From Anaerolineae bacterium (GTDB taxonomy: Bacteria > Chloroflexota > Anaerolineae > JAFGEY01), in the NCBI GenBank assembly GCA_016929775.1, contig JAFGIE010000050.1:1-22128 (forward strand): DNA of 22,128 nucleotides, written 5' to 3'. The position numbers were made by a program, and so were the translations under genes. The notes beneath the pieces were generated by a model. It was not told the origin of the DNA and searched no databases. It worked only from the letters and a program-made list of their open reading frames with translations. This document shows positions 1 to 7,382 of this stretch, piece by piece. Positions within the stretch are counted from its first letter, which is position 1. The number at the start of each line of letters is the position of its first letter.

Positions 1-81
1 CGCGCACAGAGCATGCACTCGCAGCAGGCACTCGCAGCAGGAACGCTACAGCTGACCGGGCTCCAGCCCTACTCGCCATAA
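1..81 (+). CDS. Possible C-terminal tail of a truncated gene (partial)
   Basis: Frame 1 is open from the window edge to a TAA at 79-81 and would encode 26 residues ending in LQPYSP. The stop lies seven bases before the -35 element of the apgM promoter, a natural place for an upstream gene to end. The stretch contains a 13-base tandem direct repeat (15-27 and 28-40), which is not a multiple of three. Too little is visible to name a product, and the open frame could be chance. Confidence 0.3.
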   Translation, partial: RAQSMHSQQALAAGTLQLTGLQPYSP

Positions 82-87
82 AGAGGG

Positions 88-116
88 TTGTGTGCGCCCG
101 TGGATCGTGCTATAAT
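88..116 (+). promoter_or_regulatory. Sigma-70-type promoter of apgM
   Basis: TTGTGT (88-93), a 17-base spacer and a perfect TATAAT (111-116) preceded by TGC, which makes an extended -10. Transcription would start near 123, giving a leader of about 50 bases before the apgM ATG. Confidence 0.75.
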
Positions 117-173
117 GCGCATCGTATGTTTCCTGGAGAACGCGTTCCTATGTCAGCACTGGAGGTCGTATAG

Positions 174-1379
174 ATGGACTACTTGGACTTGATGCGGGAT
201 CTGCATACCGAGAACGACACCAAGGTCCTGCTCCTGGTGATGGACGGGCTGGGAGGGTTGCCCCTGGTCCCGGATGGCCTGACCGAGCTGGAGGAGGCGG
301 ACACGCCGCACCTCGACCAGCTGGCGGCGGACGGGATCTGCGGGCTGAGCACGCCGATCGCGCCCGGCATCGAGCCGGGCAGCGGACCCGGGCACCTCGC
401 CCTGTTTGGCTATGATCCCCTGGCGTACGACATCGGGCGCGGCGTGCTCGAAGCGCTGGGCATTGGCTTTGACCTGCAGCCCAACGACATCGCCGCGCGC
501 GGCAACTTTTGCACGCTCGACGACGCCGGTCTGGTGATCGACCGCCGCGCGGGCCGCATCTCCACCGAGGTCAACGCACGGTTGGTGGAAAAGCTGCGCG
601 CGATCGAGCTGCCCGGCGTCGAGACCTTTGTCGAGACGGTCAAGGAACACCGCTTCGTGCTCGTCCTGCGCGGCGAGGGCTTGCAGGATGGCTTGACCGA
701 GACAGATCCGCTCGTCACCGGCAAGCCACAGCTCCCTGTGCGCGCGTTGCGTCCCGAAGCCGAGCCCGCCGCTGCCCTCGTCAACCAGTGGATGGCGGCA
801 GCGCACGAGATCCTCGCCGCCGAGCGACCGGCAAACGGCTGCAACTTGCGGGGCCTCGCCAAGGACCCCGGTCTGCCCCAGATGGCGGACGTGTTCGGCT
901 GGCGCGCTGCCGCGATCGCGACCTACCCGATGTACCGCGGCGTCGCCAAGCTGCTCGGCATGCAGGTCCTGCCGACGGGCGACACGATCGAAAGCGAGGT
1001 CGAGACGCTCAGGACCTATTGGGCGGACTATGACTTTTTCTTCTTCCACGTGAAAAAGACCGACAGTTACGGCGAGGACGGCAACGCACCAGCCCGGATC
1101 GAGGTCATCGAGCACGTCGACCACGTCCTGCCCGAGATCCTCGCCCTGCGGCCCGACGTGATCCTGGTCACCGGCGATCACTCGACCCCGGCCAAACTCA
1201 AGAGCCACTCGTGGCACGAACTCCCGGTCGTACTGTGGGCGGAGGATATCCGCCGCGACGGCGCGACCTCCTTTGGGGAGCGCCCTTGCATGCAGGGGGG
1301 CCTAGGTCACATCCGCCACGTGGACCTCTTGCCGCTGGCGATGGCGCATGCCCACCGTCTGACGAGGTACGGCGCGTAG
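174..1379 (+). CDS. apgM: 2,3-bisphosphoglycerate-independent phosphoglycerate mutase, archaeal type (ApgM)
   Basis: Interconverts 3- and 2-phosphoglycerate in cytosolic glycolysis and gluconeogenesis through a phosphoserine intermediate. The 401-residue protein has the alkaline-phosphatase-superfamily metal motifs: VMDGLGG at residues 22-28, the catalytic-serine region PGSGPGH with S70 as the probable phosphoserine, FGYDP at 78-82, then HVKKTDSYGEDG, TGDHST and SWHELP towards the C-terminus. Length fits the ApgM family (about 400) and not the 500-plus residue bacterial GpmI. The ATG at 174 is supported by GGAGGT at 161-166, seven bases upstream, and by the promoter at 88-116. The gene appears monocistronic, followed by a strong hairpin. 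Family assignment is firm; that it is the cell's main mutase is inference. Confidence 0.93.
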   Translation: MDYLDLMRDLHTENDTKVLLLVMDGLGGLPLVPDGLTELEEADTPHLDQLAADGICGLSTPIAPGIEPGSGPGHLALFGYDPLAYDIGRGVLEALGIGFDLQPNDIAARGNFCTLDDAGLVIDRRAGRISTEVNARLVEKLRAIELPGVETFVETVKEHRFVLVLRGEGLQDGLTETDPLVTGKPQLPVRALRPEAEPAAALVNQWMAAAHEILAAERPANGCNLRGLAKDPGLPQMADVFGWRAAAIATYPMYRGVAKLLGMQVLPTGDTIESEVETLRTYWADYDFFFFHVKKTDSYGEDGNAPARIEVIEHVDHVLPEILALRPDVILVTGDHSTPAKLKSHSWHELPVVLWAEDIRRDGATSFGERPCMQGGLGHIRHVDLLPLAMAHAHRLTRYGA

Positions 1380-1425
1380 GAAACGCAGCGCACGCCAACC
1401 CAGCACAGCCGCATCCAGAGGTACC

Positions 1426-1459
1426 CGCGTGCGACGCACCAGACCGTGCGTCGCACGCG
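1426..1459 (+). terminator. Strong stem-loop downstream of apgM, probable terminator
   Basis: A perfect 14-bp stem (1426-1439 with 1446-1459) closes a 6-base loop. An outer pairing of CACAGC (1404-1409) with GCTGTG (1459-1464) may extend or compete with it. It lies between the apgM stop and the radC promoter, where a terminator is expected. No U-tract follows, so intrinsic termination is not certain. Confidence 0.6.
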
Positions 1460-1491
1460 CTGTGTCTGGCAGGTGTGGGTGCGTGGGGGCG

Positions 1492-1521
1492 TTGATCTCG
1501 CGCCTGAGATTGTGCTATAAT
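1492..1521 (+). promoter_or_regulatory. Promoter of the radC-led operon
   Basis: TTGATC (1492-1497), an 18-base spacer and a perfect TATAAT (1516-1521) preceded by TGC. The stretch GTGCTATAATG is identical to the one in the apgM promoter. The leader to radC is roughly 85 bases and contains a small stem-loop, CAGGGC (1531-1536) pairing with GCCCTG (1540-1545) across a 3-base loop. Confidence 0.75.
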
Positions 1522-1614
1522 GTCCTCGCACAGGGCTACGCCCTGCGACGGCATCTCGCACTGGTGCGGGACCGGATGGACAAGTGAACGAGGGCGAGCG
1601 GGAAGCGGGGCGAC

Positions 1615-2331
1615 ATGAGCGAAGGACCGCAAGGACAGGATGCCGAATACCAGCCCATGATCCGCGACATGCCAGAGAACGAACGGCCTCGCGAGCGGCT
1701 CAAGCACTATGGCGCGGGCGCGCTTTCGACCTCCGAGCTGCTCGCGATCCTGCTCCGCACCGGCGTCCACGGCGAGAACGTGATCCAGGTCGCCATGCGG
1801 TTGCTGGCGGATTACCACGGGCTGAGCGGACTCGCCAAGGCGAGCTTTGGCGAACTGGAGGCGACCCGGGGCGTTGGCCCAACCAAGGTCACGCAGCTCA
1901 AAGCCGCCTTTGAACTGGGGCGACGGCTGTTGGTCGAGTCCCCCGACGAGCGACCACAGATCCGCTCGCCGGCGGACGCCGCCAACCTGGTCATGCTGGA
2001 GATGGGCCTCCTCGAGCAGGAGCACCTACGCCTGCTCCTGCTGGATACCAAGAACCGAGTCCTCGAGATGCCGACGGTCTACATCGGCAACCTGAACACC
2101 AGCGTGATCCGCGTGGGCGAGCTGTTCCGGTATGCCTTGCGCGCCAACTGCGCGGGCATCATCGTGGTGCACAATCATCCCAGCGGGGACCCGACGCCCT
2201 CTCCGGAGGACATTCGGGTGACGGAAAAGATCATCGCGGCGGGCAAGCTGCTCGACATCGACGTGCTCGACCACCTGGTGATCGGCAGACAACGGTTCGT
2301 GAGCCTCAAAGAGCGAAAGCTGGGATTCTAG
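1615..2331 (+). CDS. radC: RadC family JAMM/MPN-domain protein
   Basis: The 238-residue protein has standard RadC architecture. An N-terminal region contains [14 protein letters not shown] and a helix-hairpin-helix-like GVGPTKV segment near residue 87. The C-terminal MPN domain carries the complete JAMM zinc motif: H186, H188, S196 and D199 within [14 protein letters not shown]. The family was named for a supposed DNA-repair role that has been disputed; a metal-dependent hydrolase acting near DNA is the safe statement. The ATG at 1615 has a purine-rich GGGG just upstream. An ATG 14 codons later lacks a Shine-Dalgarno, although many relatives begin near it. It leads the operon, ending four bases before the next gene. 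Confidence 0.92.
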   Translation: MSEGPQGQDAEYQPMIRDMPENERPRERLKHYGAGALSTSELLAILLRTGVHGENVIQVAMRLLADYHGLSGLAKASFGELEATRGVGPTKVTQLKAAFELGRRLLVESPDERPQIRSPADAANLVMLEMGLLEQEHLRLLLLDTKNRVLEMPTVYIGNLNTSVIRVGELFRYALRANCAGIIVVHNHPSGDPTPSPEDIRVTEKIIAAGKLLDIDVLDHLVIGRQRFVSLKERKLGF

Positions 2332-2335
2332 GTCG

Positions 2336-2872
2336 ATGGGACAGGCCAAGCCGCCCAACCCAGTCAAGCTGATCGTCAGTGCTTTCGCCCCGCACGACGG
2401 GCTGCTACAGGACGTCAAGACGGCGCTCGTCGACCGGTGGGGCGCGATCGACTATCAGAGTGAGCTCTTGCCCTTTGCACACACGGCGTACTATGCGCCC
2501 GAGTTCGGCGCGGACCTCGTGCGCCGCATCTGGGCCTTTGAACCGCTGGTCGATCCGGCAACACTGGTCCAGATCAAGGGGCAGACAAACAACCTGGAAC
2601 GGCAGTGGTCGGTAGAGGACCGGCGTCAAGTCAACCTCGACCCAGGGTACGTCTCCATGGCCAAGTTGGTCCTCGCCACGACCAAGAACCACGGTCACCG
2701 CGTCTACCTGGGAGACGGGATCTATGCCGAGGTCACGTTGCACTACCGCGACGGGGCGTTCCGTCCATGGCCCTGGACCTACCCAGACTATGCCTCGCCG
2801 CGCTACTGCGCCTTGTTCGACGAGATCCGGCGCCGCTACGTGACACAGCTGCGCCACAGCACACGTGAATAG
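2336..2872 (+). CDS. DUF4416 family protein
   Basis: A 178-residue cytosolic protein of unknown function. It shows the conserved features I associate with DUF4416: an FAPH segment near the start, QIKGQTNNLE near the middle, then NLDPGY, KLVLATTKNHGHR, YLGDGIYAEVTL and PWTYPDY in the C-terminal half. The density of conserved Asp, Gly and Tyr suggests an enzyme, but no reaction is known to me. It starts four bases after the radC stop and its end sits at the start of the HEAT gene, so it is probably translated from the same message. Length and motif order look complete. Confidence 0.85.
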   Translation: MGQAKPPNPVKLIVSAFAPHDGLLQDVKTALVDRWGAIDYQSELLPFAHTAYYAPEFGADLVRRIWAFEPLVDPATLVQIKGQTNNLERQWSVEDRRQVNLDPGYVSMAKLVLATTKNHGHRVYLGDGIYAEVTLHYRDGAFRPWPWTYPDYASPRYCALFDEIRRRYVTQLRHSTRE

Positions 2873-2882
2873 GGACGGGGAC

Positions 2883-3872
2883 ATGCACGAATCGGACAGC
2901 TTTGAAGGATCACTTGCCAGTCTGCTCGAGGGGGAACTGCCGGCGGCGGCGCTGTACAACCTGTCGAACTTGTCTGGTCAGGACCTGCGCGCGTTCACCG
3001 ACATCTGGCGCAGGCTGCCGACCGAACGCCGGCGGTTGCTGTTCGAGCGCCTGCTCGAGATCGCCGAAGCCGACTTTGAGGTCGACTTTGCCGAGGTATT
3101 CAAGATCGGCATGGAGGATCCCGATCCGACCGTACGCGCCGCAGCGATCGATGGGTTGTGGGAGGTCGAAGACACCGCCCTGGTCCGGCCCACAGTCCGT
3201 ATGCTGCGCCAGGACCCCGCGATCCAGGTCCGCGAAGCCGCAGCATTGGCGCTCAGCCGGTTTGCGCTGATGGCTGAGCTCAAGACCCTGCAGCCGCGCC
3301 TGGCGGAGCTGGTCTGGGAGGCGTTGTGGGATACGGTCCGTCGCGCAGAGGAGGACGTCAGCGTACGGCGGCGCGCTGTCGAGGCGCTGGCTTACTTTGA
3401 CCGGCCCGAGGTAACCGAGCTGATCGCGGCAACCTATGAGGACGCCGAGCCCAAGATGCGGATCAGCGCCATCTTTGCGATGGGGCGGAGCACCCACGAC
3501 AGGTGGGCAACACCGGTCTTGGCGGAGCTGGAGAGCGAGGACCCGGAGATGCGCTTTGAGGCGACGCGCGCCTGTGGCGAGCTGCGCCTGATCGAGGCGA
3601 CCCAGGACCTGAGCATGCTCCTTACCGACCCCGATCCCGAGGTCAAGCTCGCCGCAGTCTGGTCGTTGGGCCAGATCGGGACGCCCGAAGCCCGCCGCGT
3701 GCTTGAGATCTGTCTCGAGCAGGGAAACGAAGCGATCCAGGATGCGGCCGAAGAGGCCCTGGGTTGGCTCTCGTTTGTCCAGGGCGACATCAACTTTCCG
3801 CTCTATGACTTTGACCCGAGCCAAGAGGACGAGGATCTCCCTCTTTGGGAGGATGAGGAAGACGCTGATTGA
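2883..3872 (+). CDS. HEAT-repeat scaffold protein
   Basis: A 329-residue soluble protein with about five or six HEAT-like helical repeats from about residue 75 to 300. Typical cores are DPDPTVRAAAIDGLWEV, DPEMRFEATRACGEL and DPDPEVKLAAVWSLGQI. An acidic tail follows (EDEDLPLWEDEEDAD). HEAT arrays bind other proteins, so this is probably an adaptor rather than an enzyme. The start is taken as ATG 2883, behind a GGACGGGG stretch. A GTG at 2865 overlapping the DUF4416 stop is the alternative and adds six residues. Its stop shares four bases with the TTG start of the peptidase gene. The partner is unknown; the neighbouring peptidase and TPR proteins are obvious candidates by position only. Confidence 0.85.
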   Translation: MHESDSFEGSLASLLEGELPAAALYNLSNLSGQDLRAFTDIWRRLPTERRRLLFERLLEIAEADFEVDFAEVFKIGMEDPDPTVRAAAIDGLWEVEDTALVRPTVRMLRQDPAIQVREAAALALSRFALMAELKTLQPRLAELVWEALWDTVRRAEEDVSVRRRAVEALAYFDRPEVTELIAATYEDAEPKMRISAIFAMGRSTHDRWATPVLAELESEDPEMRFEATRACGELRLIEATQDLSMLLTDPDPEVKLAAVWSLGQIGTPEARRVLEICLEQGNEAIQDAAEEALGWLSFVQGDINFPLYDFDPSQEDEDLPLWEDEEDAD

Positions 3873-5116
3873 CGGGCCTGCTAAAGGTGACGCTGAAGCG
3901 AGATTGGCTGTGCGCGGTCTACATTGCTTGCGCGCTGCTGTACGGGGCGACTGCCCCGGCGCAGGTGCGCGCCGATGACCCGATCGCGATCCAGGTCAAC
4001 GCGCACGACTATCGCTTTGGAGAGCAGATCCGCTTCCAGCTCCAGGCCTCAGGCGAGACGCCGATCGAGTCGATCACCCTCTCTTACCGCACCTCCGACG
4101 CACAGGCGACGACCGTGGAGGCCCTGTCCTTCGCAGCCGCGCGCTCGGTACACGTAGAGCACGTCCACGACATAGGCCAACGCTACGTCCAACCCTTCGT
4201 GGAGGTAACGTACTGGTGGACCCTCGTCGACGCAAGAGGGGCCTCCATGACCACCGAGCCCCTCATCTTTGCGTACGTCGATGACCGGTTCGACTGGCAA
4301 GCGCTGAACCAGGACGGGATCGTTCTCCACTGGTATGCAGGCGACCTCCCGATCGCGCAGCAGACACTGGATGTCGCGATCGAGGCAGTGTCGCGCGCCG
4401 CGATCGACCTCCCGATCGAGCTCCTGCAGGAGGCGATCGAGGTCTACCTGTATGCCGACGCGGCTGACCTGGGCCTAACGCTTCCGGCGGGGCTGCCCGC
4501 CGGCGATGATGCGATCACGTTGTACGAGACAAACACCGTCCTGGTGTCCTATGCGCCACAGGAGACCAACATCCCTGCCCTGCGGCGCACGATCCCGCAC
4601 GAGGTGACGCACGCTCTGATCCACGCCGTCACGCCAGACAGCCACACGCGTGTCCCTCGCTGGGTGTCAGAAGGACTGTCCACCTCGATCGAGTACGCGT
4701 TCGTGCCCGACCCCGACGCGCAGGATCTGTTGGACGATGCCCTGGCAGCGCGGCGCACGATCTCGCTTCACACGCTGTGCGCCGAGTTCCCGAACGACTC
4801 GGAGCAGAAGCAACTCGCATACGTCGAGAGCGCCAGCGTGATCGACTATATCCGCGATCTGCACGGTCGGCAGGCGCTGCGCGATCTGGTCGCCGCATAC
4901 GCGGATGGCGCGACGTGTGATGGGGGCATCCAGCGCGCGCTGGGGATGTCGATGGAGCGCCTGCAGGTACTGTGGATGGCGCACGAGGCGCCGCAGGGCC
5001 GCTGGGCCGCATTCTGGGAGCGGAGCGGGGCATGGATGGTCCTGATCCTGCTACTTGCAGCGGTGCCCATCGTCACTGCCGTGATCGTGCATCCGTGGAA
5101 AAAGAGAACCACATGA
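3869..5116 (+). CDS. Secreted, membrane-anchored gluzincin peptidase (peptidase MA-like)
   Basis: The 415-residue protein begins with a signal peptide (KRDW, a hydrophobic stretch to about residue 30, then AQVRA-DD). It continues with a beta-rich domain and carries HEVTH at residues 244-248 with the third zinc ligand E268 in WVSEGLS. This HExxH-19 residues-E arrangement is that of gluzincins of the peptidase MA type. A C-terminal transmembrane helix (about 388-408) ends in basic WKKRTT, so the catalytic domain should face outside the membrane. The start is TTG 3869: GAGGAA at 3855-3860 is correctly spaced and the TTGA overlap couples it to the HEAT gene. GTG 3887 lacks a Shine-Dalgarno. The substrate is unknown. 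The stop overlaps the ATG of the next TPR gene. Confidence 0.83.
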   Translation: MTGLLKVTLKRDWLCAVYIACALLYGATAPAQVRADDPIAIQVNAHDYRFGEQIRFQLQASGETPIESITLSYRTSDAQATTVEALSFAAARSVHVEHVHDIGQRYVQPFVEVTYWWTLVDARGASMTTEPLIFAYVDDRFDWQALNQDGIVLHWYAGDLPIAQQTLDVAIEAVSRAAIDLPIELLQEAIEVYLYADAADLGLTLPAGLPAGDDAITLYETNTVLVSYAPQETNIPALRRTIPHEVTHALIHAVTPDSHTRVPRWVSEGLSTSIEYAFVPDPDAQDLLDDALAARRTISLHTLCAEFPNDSEQKQLAYVESASVIDYIRDLHGRQALRDLVAAYADGATCDGGIQRALGMSMERLQVLWMAHEAPQGRWAAFWERSGAWMVLILLLAAVPIVTAVIVHPWKKRTT

Positions 5117-5673
5117 GCGCAGGCAGCGGCGCGGAAGGCGCCAGACGCAGGCAGCGCGCCCAGCGCCTCTCGAACCGGGGGGCGGCGTACCTGCAGCAGG
5201 GAGATGCCCACAACGCCCTCTCCTTGCTGCAGCGCGCCTACGAACTGGCCCCCGACGACGTACCCACAGCGATCAACCTCGGAGGCGCGTACATCCTGCG
5301 CAAACAATTCGCGCGCGCGATCCCGGTTCTCGAGCGCGCACGGGAGCAGGAGCCAGAGAACGAGATGATCTGGACCAACCTCGGCGCCGCCTACTTGGGG
5401 AACCCGGTGCTGGCGACGGACGAGCAGCAGCGCCAGGCGATCGCTGCTTTTGAGCGCGCGGTCGAGATCAACCCCGTCGCCCCCAACGTACACTATAACC
5501 TCGCCCTGATCCACCGCGATCGGGGTGAGATCGAGCAAGCGATGCGCCGCTTCCAGCACGCCATCCAGGCCAATCCGCATGACCTCGATGCGCGCCGCGC
5601 GCTGGAACGGCTGCGCGCCCAAGAGGATCAGCGCACGGATGCGGACGAGCCAGGCGAGCCAGACCATGGCTGA
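5113..5673 (+). CDS. TPR-repeat protein, soluble
   Basis: A 186-residue protein composed of about four tetratricopeptide repeats. Typical cores are NRGAAYLQQGDAHNALSLL, NLGGAYILRKQFARAIPVL and NLALIHRDRGEIEQAMRRF, with a short insertion (ATDEQQR) before the third. The N-terminus is basic and has no signal peptide, so it is probably cytosolic. It ends in an acidic tail (DADEPGEPDHG). The start is ATG 5113, overlapping the peptidase stop as ATGA, a classic coupled start; the frame stays open further upstream but only inside the peptidase gene. It is a protein-interaction module with unknown partners. Confidence 0.85.
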   Translation: MSAGSGAEGARRRQRAQRLSNRGAAYLQQGDAHNALSLLQRAYELAPDDVPTAINLGGAYILRKQFARAIPVLERAREQEPENEMIWTNLGAAYLGNPVLATDEQQRQAIAAFERAVEINPVAPNVHYNLALIHRDRGEIEQAMRRFQHAIQANPHDLDARRALERLRAQEDQRTDADEPGEPDHG

Positions 5674-5717
5674 CGCATCCCAGGCTAGGACCTGCGGCGC
5701 GCTCCTGGGGCAAGCGC

Positions 5718-6650
5718 ATGGACGGTGAACCGCAAGGGCGAGTGCCCTGGTGGGCGTACGCCGGTCTGCTCCTGCTCGCCGGCGCGGCAGTCGTGGTTGT
5801 CTTGCGAGCGGGGTCGGTCTGGAGAGCGAGACAAGCCCCCTCGACGCCAGCTCCTACCCCCAGCGCCGCGCCGACGCTCTCCCAGGCGGAGACCTACCTC
5901 GCCTGGGGCAAAGCCGCGCTGGCGCGCGGCGAGTACGCGCAGGCGGTCTCGGACCTCGACCAGGCGGTCCACCTGGCGGCAGAGGCGGCAGAGGCCTACT
6001 ATCAACGCGCACGGGCGTACTACTACCTGGGCGACTACCAGCACGTGCTGGATGACCTCACGCAGACGATCGCCCTCGAGCCCAACCATGTGGAGGCGTA
6101 CTATTACCGCGGCGCGACGTATGCCGCGCTGAACCAGTACGAGTGGGCGATCGCCGATTTTTCAGTAGCAATCGGGCTGCTGCCGCGCTTTGCCGAGGCG
6201 TACCATCAGCGCGGGCGCACGTACTTTATGCAGGAAGCATACACGACGGCGATCGCGGACTATGACCGGGCGCTGGCGCTACAGCCCAGTCTCTATCCGT
6301 GCCACTATGACCGGGGGATGGCGTACATGGCGCTCGACGACTACCCCGCCGCGGAAGTCGACTTTGCCGCTGCGACCGACGCCGCGCCCGAGTGGGGCGA
6401 GGCGCACTATTGGCTGGGCACCGCGCGGTACCGCCAGGCCAAGTACGACGGTGCGCTGCAGAGCTATGCAGCCACGATCGCTCTGCTCCCCGAGCACGCG
6501 CCTGCGCACCTCGCGCGGGGCATGGCCTATCGCCGTCTGGGGCGAGACGTAGAAGCCATCGCCGACCTGCGCCGCGTGCTGGCGCTGACACAGGATCCCA
6601 ACCTGCGCGCCAGCGCGGAGGCGCAGTTGGACGAGCTAGAGACAGATTGA
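5718..6650 (+). CDS. Membrane-anchored TPR-repeat protein
   Basis: The 310-residue protein has one N-terminal transmembrane segment (about residues 11-31, WWAYAGLLLLAGAAVVVVL), a short Pro/Thr/Ala linker (TPAPTPSAAPT), and about seven consecutive TPRs from residue 55 to near the end. Repeats are rich in aromatic pairs such as AYYQRARAYYYLGDY and AYYYRGATYAALNQY. The short N-terminal tail before the helix has little charge, so topology is not clear; the Arg residues just after the helix would favour a cytoplasmic repeat domain, but export is possible. It follows the soluble TPR gene by 44 bases. The ATG at 5718 has GGGG a few bases upstream. Confidence 0.83.
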   Translation: MDGEPQGRVPWWAYAGLLLLAGAAVVVVLRAGSVWRARQAPSTPAPTPSAAPTLSQAETYLAWGKAALARGEYAQAVSDLDQAVHLAAEAAEAYYQRARAYYYLGDYQHVLDDLTQTIALEPNHVEAYYYRGATYAALNQYEWAIADFSVAIGLLPRFAEAYHQRGRTYFMQEAYTTAIADYDRALALQPSLYPCHYDRGMAYMALDDYPAAEVDFAAATDAAPEWGEAHYWLGTARYRQAKYDGALQSYAATIALLPEHAPAHLARGMAYRRLGRDVEAIADLRRVLALTQDPNLRASAEAQLDELETD

Positions 6651-6692
6651 GACGAGATAGCACAGGCGCAGCAGGCGCCAGCGGAGGGATAG

Positions 6693-7316
6693 ATGACCAG
6701 CGATGATCGCGTGCCCGAGGATGGACAGGTTCGGGTCAACCTGGCAGTGCAGGTTGCGAGCATTGCCGCACAGGTGACGGCGGCGCTCCGCTCGGGCGAT
6801 CAAGAGACCAAGCACAAGCTGCGCAACACCTTGCTCAAGGCGCAGCTCCAGTTGCGCGCAGGACCCGCCCCAGAAGGCCTGATCTCGTTCATCGACGTGA
6901 TGCGCGGTATGCTCGTCGGGGAAGACGTGTCCACGATCGTCCCCCCTCTGCCCGATGCCTATCGCGCGGTGGTCGCGCAGATGATCGGCGAGATCGAGCA
7001 CGACGACGAGGTGTCGCTCACCCTGCGCGATGTCCTCGACGAGGTCACCCACAACGTGACCGTCGCCATGCGACATGGCAGCTACGCCCAGCGGCGGCTG
7101 ATGGCGAACACGCTGCTGCGCATGGAGCGCGAGTCGGAACAGCGTCCCGATCTGGCAGGGTTGGTCTCCTTCCTCGAAGCCGCGCGCGCCCTGCTCCAAG
7201 AAGAGGACTGGACGCAGGCGGCGAGCGCGCTGCGTGGGCCCTTCCAGGCCCAGTGGGAGGACCTGCTCGAATTGCTGCGCGTCACGCTCCCCCCGACGGA
7301 CGAGGACGAGGCGTAG
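6693..7316 (+). CDS. Unrecognised protein made of two copies of one helical domain
   Basis: I do not recognise this 207-residue protein. It is an internal duplication: residues 30-97 align with 124-191 at a constant offset of 94 without gaps. Shared landmarks are AALRSGD/VAMRHGS (30/124), NTLL (45/139), GLISF/GLVSF (62/156), GED/EED (76/170) and a leucine at 86/180. The composition is charged and leucine-rich, predicted almost wholly helical, with no signal peptide or membrane helix. The ATG at 6693 follows GGAGG with good spacing. It lies 42 bases after the membrane TPR gene and probably belongs to the same transcript. A role as a binding partner of the TPR/HEAT proteins is inference from position. 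Confidence 0.8.
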   Translation: MTSDDRVPEDGQVRVNLAVQVASIAAQVTAALRSGDQETKHKLRNTLLKAQLQLRAGPAPEGLISFIDVMRGMLVGEDVSTIVPPLPDAYRAVVAQMIGEIEHDDEVSLTLRDVLDEVTHNVTVAMRHGSYAQRRLMANTLLRMERESEQRPDLAGLVSFLEAARALLQEEDWTQAASALRGPFQAQWEDLLELLRVTLPPTDEDEA

Positions 7317-7382
7317 CAGACCACGCCGATCCAACCCTCTTTCGGTGCAGGCGCGGCGGAGTGCAGAGGTACAAGAGCGATA

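Noticed and set aside
15..40. Two tandem 13-base copies at the left edge as a CRISPR or iteron array
   Set aside because: Only two directly adjacent copies with no spacers, probably inside the end of a coding region.
153..1217. Long open frame on the minus strand opposite apgM
   Set aside because: Mirror of a GC-rich real gene; its sequence is low in recognisable motifs, and apgM on the other strand has all catalytic motifs and a promoter.
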